A DNA stretch of 64,000 nucleotides. It comes from Spirochaetales bacterium (lineage in GTDB: Bacteria > Spirochaetota > Spirochaetia > SZUA-6 > DRHE01). Position 1 is the first letter of the stretch; each line of letters starts with the position of its first letter. A program made the position numbers and the translations under genes. This document shows, piece after piece, positions 32,581-41,267 of this stretch. Under the pieces are notes generated by a model. The model saw only the letters and a program-made list of their open reading frames with translations. It ran no database searches and was not told where the DNA came from. The DNA lies in contig JAUVWI010000001.1 in assembly GCA_030604195.1 (NCBI GenBank), positions 1 through 64,000 of the forward strand. The letters are read 5' to 3'.

Positions 32581-33291
32581 CTAACCGCTTATTGAAGGAG
32601 GACGGACAGGTTTATCCGGCTCGAGTAAGGTGCGTAAAAGCTCATCTTCCACCATTCCCTCAATAATTTCGATTGATGTCGGAGTCAGGTCTGTAAATTC
32701 AACCCCAAAGCCGGAGGGCAAATTATCAGATATTGCTCTTTTACCTGTTATGCGGCAGCCGGAGAGCAGGTTGAAATCGTGAAAAGTGATAACTACTGTG
32801 CCGCAGCTGTCAACTTCGGGAAAATAGTTTTCGCTCTCCATGAAAGCGCCGCTGGAGCTGATGGAACGTACCCTGAACTTCTCTGAGGATCTGCCGGGGA
32901 GATCCAATTTACCCATTAAGGGCCAGTCAAAGCGGGGATGTTTTCGTTTGTCCTGACCATGAACAGAAACCAACTCTCCGGTAACTTTATCCGGCAGGGA
33001 TTCATCATTAAGCCCGAAAACCCGGTACCCTGCCTTTTCAGCTACAGCAATCTGCTCTTCAGGCAGAATAAGATAAAGGGGCAGCAGCGGATAACATTTT
33101 TTCAGCGAAGAGATAAAACCACTCCACCTTTCGTTTAATTGCTCAAGCTGGATAAATACACCAACCGGATGAGATCCTTCAACAATAGCTGCTGCCAGAT
33201 TCTCCTGAGAATTGACCAAACTTACCTGGAGATCAGGTGCATTTTCAAAAAGCTGTTTAATATTTTCAGATTCACTGTAGCAAATAACCAT
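32581..33291 (-). CDS. PilZ-domain protein with divergent N-terminal domain
   Basis: A 236-residue soluble protein. The PilZ domain (about 115-225) has both c-di-GMP signatures: RxxxR-type KRKHPRFDW and the DxSxxG-like SISSSGAFM. The first ~110 residues are alpha/beta (VICYSESENIKQLFE, FISSLKKCYPLLPLYLIL, RVFGLNDESLPDKV) and resemble a degenerate receiver-like fold lacking obvious phospho-acceptor Asp. A strong GAGGAGG site precedes the ATG. Likely a cytoplasmic c-di-GMP effector, target unknown. Confidence 0.8.
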   Translation of the reverse strand: MVICYSESENIKQLFENAPDLQVSLVNSQENLAAAIVEGSHPVGVFIQLEQLNERWSGFISSLKKCYPLLPLYLILPEEQIAVAEKAGYRVFGLNDESLPDKVTGELVSVHGQDKRKHPRFDWPLMGKLDLPGRSSEKFRVRSISSSGAFMESENYFPEVDSCGTVVITFHDFNLLSGCRITGKRAISDNLPSGFGVEFTDLTPTSIEIIEGMVEDELLRTLLEPDKPVRPPSISG

Positions 33292-33345
33292 CTTTCCTCC
33301 TCGCCCTATTATAACCGATTATGATAAAATTACCAGTAATATTAC

Positions 33346-33374
33346 TTGATATACTTGCAAAACAGTTCTATTCT
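33346..33374 (+). promoter_or_regulatory. Promoter of dapA
   Basis: TTGATA (33346-33351), 17-nt spacer, TATTCT (33369-33374), 30 nt before the dapA start codon. Confidence 0.55.
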
Positions 33375-33403
33375 GGGCAGAACAATAAAAAGGGAGGATA
33401 GTC

Positions 33404-34276
33404 ATGTTTGAGGGAGTTTTTACAGCCATCGTAACCCCATTTACTGAGAATGGGGAAAAGATTGATGAACAGGCTCTGCGCCGTTTGGTAGACTTTCAGA
33501 TTGAAAATGGAGTAAACGGATTGGTGCCGGTGGGAACCACCGGCGAGAGTCCTACTTTGAGCCACGACGAAGACAGAGAGGTAATTCGTATTGTTGTTGA
33601 TCAGGCCGCGGGAAGAGTGCCGGTGATTGCCGGTTCAGGTTCCAACTGCACCGCTACCGCTATTGAGAATACCGGAAAAGCCAAAGAGGCAGGCGCAACA
33701 GCGAGCCTGCAGGTTGCACCCTACTATAACAAACCCACTCAGGAAGGTTTCTACCGCCATTTTACCGCTATCGCGGATGCAGTGGATCTTCCCATGGTAG
33801 TCTATAACATACCAGGAAGGTCCGGCAAAAACATTGAAAATTCCACCATGCTCAAACTTGCCGGCCACAAGAATATAGTGGCGGTAAAAGAAGCCAGCGG
33901 CGATATCGGCCAGATGATGGATTTAATTGCTAAAAAGCCTGATGATTTTGTGGTGCTTTCCGGGGATGACAACCTGATTTTTCCCCTTATGGCCCTCGGC
34001 GGCAAAGGGGTTATTTCTGTAGCCGCCAACCTGGTGCCCCGGCGCATGGCTGATTTTGTAGGAGCCGCTTTAAAGGGAGATTGGGATAGAGCAAGAGAAC
34101 TGCACTATCAACTGCTTCCCCTGTTCAAGGCAATCTTTATCGAGACTAACCCCATTCCTATTAAGGCCGCGCTGGCGTGGCAGGGAATGATAAAAGAGAC
34201 TTACCGGCTGCCCATGTGTCCTCTGCAGCCGGCAAGCAGAGAAGCGCTTAGGGCCGTACTAAAAGAGATTCTTTAA
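33404..34276 (+). CDS. dapA: 4-hydroxy-tetrahydrodipicolinate synthase
   Basis: A 290-residue (beta/alpha)8 aldolase condensing pyruvate with aspartate semialdehyde. GVFTAIVTPFTENG at the N-terminus, GLVPVGTTGESPTLSHDE (Thr44-Thr45 region), APYYNKPTQEGFYRHF, VVYNIPGRSGKNI with the catalytic Tyr, and Schiff-base Lys in AVKEASGD. A GGGAGGA site fits the ATG. Convergent with rsmA; a double GGTTAACC palindrome lies between the stops (34279-34297). Confidence 0.96.
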   Translation: MFEGVFTAIVTPFTENGEKIDEQALRRLVDFQIENGVNGLVPVGTTGESPTLSHDEDREVIRIVVDQAAGRVPVIAGSGSNCTATAIENTGKAKEAGATASLQVAPYYNKPTQEGFYRHFTAIADAVDLPMVVYNIPGRSGKNIENSTMLKLAGHKNIVAVKEASGDIGQMMDLIAKKPDDFVVLSGDDNLIFPLMALGGKGVISVAANLVPRRMADFVGAALKGDWDRARELHYQLLPLFKAIFIETNPIPIKAALAWQGMIKETYRLPMCPLQPASREALRAVLKEIL

Positions 34277-34291
34277 AAGGTTAACCAAGGG

Positions 34292-35146
34292 TTAACCGAG
34301 GCGCTGGAGGTTATCAGCCAGCCGGATAAATGCCTCTACCGGAAGCTCTTCACCCCGTATACCCGGATCAATATGGGAAAGCTCCAAAGCCTTGAGCGCT
34401 ATTTCCTCCCCATAACGCGTTGCCGCCCAACCGGATAAAAGGTTATTGCGTATAGTTTTACGGCGGGAGACAAATAGGCTCTTAAGCAGGGTCAGGAAAA
34501 GACGCCGGTCCCTGGGCAAGGCTATATCTTTTCTAGGCTGCAGTTCGATTATGGTAGAGGTCACCTCCGGAACCGGGAAAAAGGAACCGGGCTTAAGATC
34601 GCCGCGGCTGCAAATAGAAAAGGCAAACTGGCAAAGAATGGAAAAGGAAGAATAATTCTTGTTCCCCACAGGCGCTGTCATTCTCTGGGCAAGCTCCTTC
34701 TGCACGGTAAAGATCATCCTGTACGGCAGACAGTTATTTTCCACCAGCGCCGCAATAATGGCCGAAGCCGAACTGTAAGGCAGGTTGCCCACTACCCTCT
34801 CAGGCATCCCGTACTTATCTATAGTATTCTTCCAGGTCTTAAGCACATCCCCGGGAATCAGCATAAAGTTTTCATTGGCAGCGAAAGTTTCCTGCAGATA
34901 GGCTAAAAGACCGCGGTCCAACTCAAAACAGAGCAATTTCCCGGTCAGGGGTAATAACTCATGGGTAAGAGAACCCAGGCCAGGGCCAATTTCCCAGACA
35001 AGATCATTTATCTGCGGATCCAGCAGTGAAAGAATTTTCCGGCGTGCTCCCCGGTTTACCAGGAAGTTTTGTCCCCAGCGTTTTTTAAGCCTTATGCCAA
35101 GGCCCTCTATGACTGATTTAATTTCTTTAGGTGAATCATAATTCAA
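34292..35146 (-). CDS. rsmA: 16S rRNA dimethyladenosine transferase
   Basis: A 284-residue KsgA-family methyltransferase that dimethylates A1518 and A1519 of 16S rRNA. KKRWGQNFLVNRGARRKILS, the SAM motif VWEIGPGLGSLTHELLP, catalytic NLPYSSAS, and a C-terminal helical domain with FVSRRKTIRNNLLSG. The ATG overlaps the comEC-like stop by 11 nt, so the two share an mRNA with the upstream HEAT-repeat gene. Confidence 0.95.
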   Translation of the reverse strand: MNYDSPKEIKSVIEGLGIRLKKRWGQNFLVNRGARRKILSLLDPQINDLVWEIGPGLGSLTHELLPLTGKLLCFELDRGLLAYLQETFAANENFMLIPGDVLKTWKNTIDKYGMPERVVGNLPYSSASAIIAALVENNCLPYRMIFTVQKELAQRMTAPVGNKNYSSFSILCQFAFSICSRGDLKPGSFFPVPEVTSTIIELQPRKDIALPRDRRLFLTLLKSLFVSRRKTIRNNLLSGWAATRYGEEIALKALELSHIDPGIRGEELPVEAFIRLADNLQRLG

Positions 35147-36590
35147 TTTTAAAAATCCTCCTGATCAGTAAAACAACTGCCGGTAGTAAAAGCCATAAAA
35201 AAATATGCCCGCTGCCGTCAACTGCAGGCGCCTGAGAGAAGAGAGCGGTCAAAGCCGATATGATACGGTAGATAAAGTGCAGAGAAAGAGCAAAAACCTG
35301 GCCTACAAAATAGAGAGGTATCCAGCTGACCATAAGATAGATAATACCAAACCAGATGAAAAGGGAAATCAGGGGTATCAATAATAGAGCTGCGGGAATA
35401 CCGATTGGATAAACCGAGCCAAACGTATAGAGCAGTACCGGTGCGGTCATAAGCTGGGCGCCCACGGAATAAGCCAGGGGGAAACGGATAAAACCGGGAA
35501 GGTAAGCGGCTATTGAACCGGCCAGGGGGGCGCCGATCAGCATAATACCAAGCAGTGAGAGAAAAGAAAGCTGGAAGGAAAGCTCAAAGAGAGAGAAGGG
35601 TTCTATTAAAAGAATGAGGGCCGCTGCCAGGCTCAGAATATTCAGCGGGTTAAAATCTCTGTCTGCCAGATAGGCCATACCCCCGGCACAGAGCATTATC
35701 ACGGCCCTGGTTAAAGAGGGTCTGGGCCCGACCAGGAAGAGGTAGGCTGATACAATTATTGAAGCGGCAATTATTCTATAGCTCCTGCCGGGCAGAAAGA
35801 TAAAAAGATAATAGAGCAGAATATAGATAATACCTACATGCAGCCCGGAGAGGGCCAGAACATGGAGGCTGCCGCTCTTCCTGAACCTGCTCATTACCTC
35901 AGGGGGTATTTCCTGCCTCTGCCCCAGGAGCAGGGCCCTGAGCAGGGCGGAAGAAGGAACGAGCAGTTCTTCAATATTCCTGTTTAAGTATTGCAGAAGC
36001 TGGCCGCGCCGGTGCAGCAGCCCGGAGAATAAACTGGAATCCGGCACTTCAATATCCTGAGGAGCGACCCGGGAAAAAAAATTCTCTCTGCTTATATTTG
36101 CTTTTTCCGGAGAAAGAGCTTTTAAGGAGCCGTTGACTTTTATCCTCTCTCCCCAGAAGAGCTCCCTGCCCTGCTTAACCATGACTACAGCTCTGCCATT
36201 TGCCCGCGCAGTAGAAGTATTACCGGCAGTACTGCACCACGACAATTTGATATTGTAGAAAACCAGTCCATTCGCGCTTTCCCTGCTGTCTTCACTTAAA
36301 TGGCCGGTAAATGAGGCCACTGAAGATAGAGGAATGCCTGTCCAGCCATTGTTGGAACTGCCGGCTAATATATTCAGCCGGGATAGACCGCCTGCCATAC
36401 CCAAAGCCAAAGCAAGAATACAGATGGCGTGCCAATGAAGCTTTTGCAAACTCAACATTGAGATAGCCAGGGCTGCAAATAGTAGAACAATAATTAATAA
36501 AATGTACTTATTTACCTGACACTTCGCCGCTAATTGAACAGCAAGTATCAGGCCACTGGAGAAAAAAAGGAAGAAACTTCCCTTTCCCAT
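35136..36590 (-). CDS. ComEC/Rec2-family membrane protein (short form)
   Basis: A 484-residue polytopic membrane protein. Residues about 50-200 form the DUF4131/OB-like region. The central competence domain carries SGSLHVLALSGLHVGIIYILLYYLF (about 239-263), GPRPSLTRAVIMLCAGGMAYLADRD and about eight further hydrophobic helices. ComEC forms the inner-membrane channel for single-stranded DNA uptake. This protein stops after the last helices and lacks the C-terminal metallo-beta-lactamase-like domain of full-length ComEC, and no separate copy is adjacent. It may still move DNA, or have another transport role. Confidence 0.8.
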   Translation of the reverse strand: MGKGSFFLFFSSGLILAVQLAAKCQVNKYILLIIVLLFAALAISMLSLQKLHWHAICILALALGMAGGLSRLNILAGSSNNGWTGIPLSSVASFTGHLSEDSRESANGLVFYNIKLSWCSTAGNTSTARANGRAVVMVKQGRELFWGERIKVNGSLKALSPEKANISRENFFSRVAPQDIEVPDSSLFSGLLHRRGQLLQYLNRNIEELLVPSSALLRALLLGQRQEIPPEVMSRFRKSGSLHVLALSGLHVGIIYILLYYLFIFLPGRSYRIIAASIIVSAYLFLVGPRPSLTRAVIMLCAGGMAYLADRDFNPLNILSLAAALILLIEPFSLFELSFQLSFLSLLGIMLIGAPLAGSIAAYLPGFIRFPLAYSVGAQLMTAPVLLYTFGSVYPIGIPAALLLIPLISLFIWFGIIYLMVSWIPLYFVGQVFALSLHFIYRIISALTALFSQAPAVDGSGHIFLWLLLPAVVLLIRRIFKIEL

Positions 36591-36594
36591 CAGT

Positions 36595-37785
36595 TCACCA
36601 TTTCAAATTCTCCAGGCTTTTACGAGCCGCCTTCTTTATCTGTGAGGTGTAATTCAGATAGCCCACATACATCAAATCATCAAAGGCAACTTTATCTCCC
36701 AAAACACCCAGATTCACGATTACCGCCAGGATGATCTGATCATCGATTCTCTGACCCCTTTCACTGTAAGAATTTAAAAGCACCAGATATTGAGTAAGGC
36801 GCACCGCCGCTTCATGGCTCCCCATACTGCCCAGAGTGGCTATGGCCTCCAGAAATGAATTCTTTGTAGATACAGCCTTCTCATACTCTAAGAGAGTGGC
36901 ATAGAAGTGCTCAATTGCTAAAGGAGTTGCCCTGGACCACTTACGTTCCATTAAGGCTTTAGCCGCTTCAAAACGTATTTCCCGGGCAATAGCCCGCTGC
37001 CCGGCATCAGTTAAGCCCATATGCAGGGCCATATCCATGGCAAACTCAGCAACTTCCGCTTTGCGGTCATCCTCCAGCCCTTCATGCTCCAAAGCCATGA
37101 CCAGGGCCCTTTTCTTGTCAGCAATAGGCTGGTTTTTGATTATACCTTTCAGATTTTGATCCAGATCACCCTCAATCTCCATTAATGCATTCTTACTTAA
37201 AGCTGCTATCTCACCAGGATAGCCAATATTTGCTGCCGAAAAGATTGCCGGAAAAGAAGAGGAATCACCGATCTCTGCCAGAGCTGCTATACATGCCTTG
37301 AGTACCTGAAAATCAGGATTTTTCCCGGAATTAAAAAAGCTATTCTGGGCGTCAAGCCAGCGATTCATTTCCTGGATTATAGAGGGGTCTCCCTTGCCCA
37401 CTACCCCCAGACTGTTAAGAACACTAACCCTGAGCATAATATCCTGATCTGCTTTAAAAAGGTCCCAGAGAGAATAGCGCGCTGCAGCATGGCCGCTCTC
37501 TTTTATCTGGCCGGCCGCAAGGACTACTATTTGCCGCAGCCTTCCGTCCGCGGGAATCAGCGCTGTATTGGAGAGCACATAATCTAATGCCTGAAGATAG
37601 AGAGGACCCAGTTCCTTAATCCCGCTTGCCGCTGCATCTTCCAGTATCTGGATTTTTACTTCGATGCCGGCCATCTCAAAATTTCTCATGTGCGCCTTTA
37701 ACAGCGCTTCTTTATCCTGGGCCCGGGTAGTGGTGGCGGCAAACATCAGTAAAGCTGAAAAGAAACCTAAGAGTATTTTTTTCAT
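36595..37785 (-). CDS. Exported HEAT-repeat protein
   Basis: A 396-residue protein with a signal peptide (KKILLGFFSALLMFAATTTRAQ). The body is a series of two-helix HEAT/armadillo-like repeats (YALSNTA; LRVSVLNSLGVVGKG; IAALAEIGDSSSFPAIF; SFLEAIATLGSMGSHEAAVRL; LAVIVNLGVLGDKVAFDDL). This form is a periplasmic protein-interaction scaffold common in spirochaetes. It is 4 nt upstream of the comEC-like gene. Promoter at 37795-37823, also with a very short leader. Confidence 0.8.
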   Translation of the reverse strand: MKKILLGFFSALLMFAATTTRAQDKEALLKAHMRNFEMAGIEVKIQILEDAAASGIKELGPLYLQALDYVLSNTALIPADGRLRQIVVLAAGQIKESGHAAARYSLWDLFKADQDIMLRVSVLNSLGVVGKGDPSIIQEMNRWLDAQNSFFNSGKNPDFQVLKACIAALAEIGDSSSFPAIFSAANIGYPGEIAALSKNALMEIEGDLDQNLKGIIKNQPIADKKRALVMALEHEGLEDDRKAEVAEFAMDMALHMGLTDAGQRAIAREIRFEAAKALMERKWSRATPLAIEHFYATLLEYEKAVSTKNSFLEAIATLGSMGSHEAAVRLTQYLVLLNSYSERGQRIDDQIILAVIVNLGVLGDKVAFDDLMYVGYLNYTSQIKKAARKSLENLKW

Positions 37786-37794
37786 TTCCCTGCC

Positions 37795-37823
37795 AGTATA
37801 TAGGCTGACAGAAAAGAAATCAA
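37795..37823 (-). promoter_or_regulatory. Promoter of the HEAT-repeat/comEC/rsmA operon
   Basis: TTGATT (37823-37818), 17-nt spacer, TATACT (37800-37795) on the minus strand. Nine bases separate it from the ATG, and these include a CAGGG site. Confidence 0.45.
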
Positions 37824-37903
37824 TTATTTTCCTGATAAATACATTTTATTTGCTTGCATAACACCTCTATACGATTTATTAATATTGAAAAAGGAGCAGC
37901 AGA

Positions 37904-39352
37904 ATGGAGCAAAAAACAAAAATTATCTGCACAATCGGTCCATCTTCCTGGTCGTCAGAGAAAATGAACAAGCTGGTTGATGCCGGTATGAATGTAGCCC
38001 GTTTAAATTTTTCACATGGAACTCACGAAGAAAAACTGGAAGCTATCAATAAAATCAAGAAAATCCGAAGGGAGACCGGTAAGAATATCGGCATACTTCA
38101 GGACCTCTGTGGTCCCAAAATAAGGACCGGGAACCTGCCGGAAGCTGGAATTGGTCTACCCGACGGCACTATGGTGCGCCTGTTATCCGGAGAAGATTTT
38201 CTGCCCGGAAAAGAAATAATTGAAATTCCGGTGAGCTACGCCAATCTGCTTGAAGATATACCTGAAAAATCCCGCATTGTGCTTGATGACGGTCTGCTTG
38301 AATTCAAGGTGGAAAAAATAACTGCGCCCTTCCTGGAATGCCGGGTAATACATGGCGGTATATTGAAAGCCCATAAGGGAGTTAATTTCCCCGGACTTAC
38401 ACTGACCACCACTGCTCCAACGGAAAAAGACCTGGAAGACCTGCGCTTTGGCTTAAAGCACGGAGTGGATTTTGTGGCTCTATCTTTTGTGCAGACAGCC
38501 GACGACATTCTTAAATTGAGAGAAGAAATTAAGAAGCATAAAGGAACAGTATCGGTAATCGCCAAGCTGGAACGGGGAACAGCCATCGAAAATCTGAATT
38601 CAATCCTTTCCGTATGTGACGGGGTAATGGTTGCCCGCGGTGATCTGGGAATTGAAACAGATCTATCGATGATCCCGATCTATCAGAAAATGATCGTACG
38701 CCGGGCAAACCTTAAAGGGATTATAGTAATTACCGCTACCCAGATGCTGGACAGTATGATCAAAAACCCCATGCCAACCCGCGCCGAAGTTACTGATGTT
38801 GCCAATGCGATCTATGACGGCTCTGATGCCATTATGCTCTCCGGAGAGACTGCTTCAGGCAAATATCCCCTTGATGCGGTTACCATAATGCGCCGGATTG
38901 CGGACAATGTTGAGAGTAACCTGGGTTTGGACCGCAGCTGGGTGCGGGAGGAGCAGGAGTTCGGTTTCTTCTCCAGCGAAATGGCCCTGGCGAGCTCTGT
39001 TTGCGTCTCTGCTGAAAAGCTTGATGCCCGCCTGATTGTGGCTCATACCCTTTCCGGCCGCACTGCCCGTTTAATTGCCCAGTTCCGACCCCATACACCC
39101 ATTGTGGCTATTACGCCGCTTGAAGCAACCCTTTACCAACTCTCTTTAGTATGGGGAGTTAAAAGTGTACTTGTGCCTGAGTTTGAAGATGATTTCCTGG
39201 AAACAGTAAAAAAGGGTGACACAGCCTTAAAAAAAATGGGATTTGTCAAAGATGGCGACCTGGTTATTATTTCCGCAGGAATCCCCGCTGCCAGAGCAGG
39301 AGGAACCAATGCCATGAAGCTTCACATAGTAGGAGAAAGCGCCAACGGTTAG
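37904..39352 (+). CDS. pyk: Pyruvate kinase
   Basis: A 482-residue glycolytic enzyme: PEP plus ADP to pyruvate plus ATP. TKIICTIGPSSWSSEKMNKL, MNVARLNFSHGTHEE, GPKIRTG, VSVIAKLERGTAIENL, MVARGDLGIE, and the substrate-binding ITATQMLDSMIKNPMPTRAEVTDVANAIYDGSDAIMLSGETASG region, then a C-terminal alpha/beta domain. An AAGGAGC site precedes the ATG. Confidence 0.97.
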   Translation: MEQKTKIICTIGPSSWSSEKMNKLVDAGMNVARLNFSHGTHEEKLEAINKIKKIRRETGKNIGILQDLCGPKIRTGNLPEAGIGLPDGTMVRLLSGEDFLPGKEIIEIPVSYANLLEDIPEKSRIVLDDGLLEFKVEKITAPFLECRVIHGGILKAHKGVNFPGLTLTTTAPTEKDLEDLRFGLKHGVDFVALSFVQTADDILKLREEIKKHKGTVSVIAKLERGTAIENLNSILSVCDGVMVARGDLGIETDLSMIPIYQKMIVRRANLKGIIVITATQMLDSMIKNPMPTRAEVTDVANAIYDGSDAIMLSGETASGKYPLDAVTIMRRIADNVESNLGLDRSWVREEQEFGFFSSEMALASSVCVSAEKLDARLIVAHTLSGRTARLIAQFRPHTPIVAITPLEATLYQLSLVWGVKSVLVPEFEDDFLETVKKGDTALKKMGFVKDGDLVIISAGIPAARAGGTNAMKLHIVGESANG

Positions 39353-39391
39353 CCCTTTAATATTAAGCTTCAGTATTAGTCTTCTCCAAGC

Positions 39392-40435
39392 CTATCCTTT
39401 TGCAAGGGGCACTGCTTTGGCAACTGACAGATCCTTTTCCCGGTTGCCGAAGAGGTTATAAACATAGGTGAGGATATTGTTCCTCATCATAGTACTGGGA
39501 GGAACCGCCTGCATATGCAGAATTGAAGTATTCCTCTTGCCATTGTAGGTAATACCTTTAACTAAACCATTCATTACAATAGTCGCGTCGGAAAGAGTAA
39601 ACTGGATTTTCAGAGGCAGCCCCACCTTGGTTCTACCGCCGATCAGCAAAGCCGCCCCGCCTTCGGAGAGGTCTTTCAGACGGCATCTTAGGCCTTTGGT
39701 CTCTTCAACTGTTTCATTGGCCAGTCCGATAGATTTAAGCGGATATACTAAAGCGGCATGCTCCATGGGAACCCGCACCGACTTTCTCTGCTGCGTACGA
39801 ATAAGACTGTCTGAGTGGTTAACATGAATAATCGGGTATTCTTTTTCGGAAAAATCATTAATCACCTTTGTTTTGAAAAAGTAACCGGCGTCATTTGCTC
39901 TCCAGAAATAGATCCCCACTTCCTGCCCCTTCCAGGAAAATCCATCCGGCAGTTTCGGCCCCTGCGGATAGGAGAGGGCAAAGTAGCGGGAACGATTATC
40001 AACGACCATACCAAGAAAAGGGCCCATGCCGGGCAGGGTTATTTTCACCCGCTGCCGGGCCACGATTTTACGTGATGATTTAAGGCCAATCTTGTAACGG
40101 GGCAGATCAAACTCCACTCTTTTACGCAATTCGAATAATTTGGCCAGAAGCCTATTGGCTTCTTCATCATGTTCCTTGTTGTCAGCCCTCATTTTAAGGA
40201 TTATTTCTTTCACAGAACGGTCCAGCATTTTAATAGACCAGAAAAGGGCGCCGGGATTTTGCAGTTTATTCTCTACAGCAACCTTTCGGAGCAGGTTTAT
40301 CTCATGAAATGTAAAGCCCGATTCTTTACCCTTGGTATAAAACTGCAGCCAGGGGAATCGTCCACCCCCTGCAATACGCAGGTATATAACTGCGGAAAAC
40401 AGGAGAACTAAAAAAACTAACAATAATATCCACAT
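39392..40435 (-). CDS. Membrane-anchored PilZ-domain protein
   Basis: A 347-residue protein with an N-terminal transmembrane helix (WILLLVFLVLLFSAVIYLRI) followed by a helical region, a beta-barrel domain (about 135-215) and a C-terminal PilZ domain (about 215-325) with RKSVR (about 222-226) and DLSEGGAALLIGG (DxSxxG). The YcgR/PlzA-like layout suggests c-di-GMP control of motility or another membrane process. The promoter ends 6 nt before the ATG (40442-40470) and no Shine-Dalgarno is seen. Confidence 0.8.
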   Translation of the reverse strand: MWILLLVFLVLLFSAVIYLRIAGGGRFPWLQFYTKGKESGFTFHEINLLRKVAVENKLQNPGALFWSIKMLDRSVKEIILKMRADNKEHDEEANRLLAKLFELRKRVEFDLPRYKIGLKSSRKIVARQRVKITLPGMGPFLGMVVDNRSRYFALSYPQGPKLPDGFSWKGQEVGIYFWRANDAGYFFKTKVINDFSEKEYPIIHVNHSDSLIRTQQRKSVRVPMEHAALVYPLKSIGLANETVEETKGLRCRLKDLSEGGAALLIGGRTKVGLPLKIQFTLSDATIVMNGLVKGITYNGKRNTSILHMQAVPPSTMMRNNILTYVYNLFGNREKDLSVAKAVPLAKG

Positions 40436-40441
40436 AGTTTA

Positions 40442-40470
40442 ATTATCGATTATGTTGTGATATATTTTAA
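40442..40470 (-). promoter_or_regulatory. PilZ gene promoter with near-zero leader
   Basis: TTAAAA (40470-40465), 17-nt spacer, GATAAT (40447-40442), then six bases to the ATG at 40435. Moderately good match. Confidence 0.4.
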
Positions 40471-40481
40471 CCGAGTTTAGC

Positions 40482-41213
40482 ATGCTTTGGAAAAAAATAA
40501 AAGGCTTAAAAAAGAGTTTATTACACCAGGCCCCCGCTTATGCAGAGAGTAAGCAAAGCGCAAAAATACTCTTTGAGATAACCCTGGTCTTTATTACCTT
40601 CTTTCTCCCCGGTTTTCTGTACAGCTATCCCGAAACCACCGGCTTTAACACCACCGCGTACATGCTGCAATTCGTAAGCATCGCCCTACCCCAGATCCTG
40701 TTCATGGGTTACCTGATCTGGCTGCAGAAGCCCCTTAAGTTCATTGATTTCGGCATCAAGAAACTCCGGGCCGTGGACATCCCCTTAGCTCTGCTGATCT
40801 ACCTGGGAATATTCGCTCTGCTACTGGCAGCGGCGCTCTTAGTCCAGCTGTTACCCCGGAGCGGGCGGTTGGCACTGGAAAGCGGATTCCGCTGGCGGCT
40901 GACAAGCTGGTCCCAGCTTCCTTTAGCCTTGATTTTCAGCCTGGCAACCGGTTACCGGGAGGAACTCTTTTTCAGGGCTTATCTTTTAACCCGCTTTTCA
41001 CAACTGGGAGTAAATCCATACTTTGGGGTTTTAGCCGGCACCCTGTTATTCAGCCTGGGCCATCTTTACCAGGGACCGGCAGGGCTGACAGTAGCCTTTA
41101 TCCAGGGAATCTACTTCGGCATGATCTTTCTGCACAAGAAAAACATTCACCTGCTTGCCCTGGCTCATACCCTATATAACCTGACCATTCTTTCAATTAC
41201 CCTGGTTATTTAA
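40482..41213 (+). CDS. CPBP-family intramembrane glutamic endopeptidase
   Basis: A 243-residue multipass membrane protease of the CAAX-prenyl/ABI family. The catalytic motif Y-R-E-E-L-F-F-R (ATGYREELFFRAYLL) and the later His in FSLGHLYQG are both present. About seven hydrophobic segments span the protein. Such enzymes process peptides, pheromones or bacteriocin-related substrates; the substrate here is unknown. No clear operon partner. Confidence 0.8.
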   Translation: MLWKKIKGLKKSLLHQAPAYAESKQSAKILFEITLVFITFFLPGFLYSYPETTGFNTTAYMLQFVSIALPQILFMGYLIWLQKPLKFIDFGIKKLRAVDIPLALLIYLGIFALLLAAALLVQLLPRSGRLALESGFRWRLTSWSQLPLALIFSLATGYREELFFRAYLLTRFSQLGVNPYFGVLAGTLLFSLGHLYQGPAGLTVAFIQGIYFGMIFLHKKNIHLLALAHTLYNLTILSITLVI

Positions 41214-41267
41214 AACTCTTGCCCTTTGCGATATTTTTATTTACCTTTTATTGCCAGGAGCATATAT

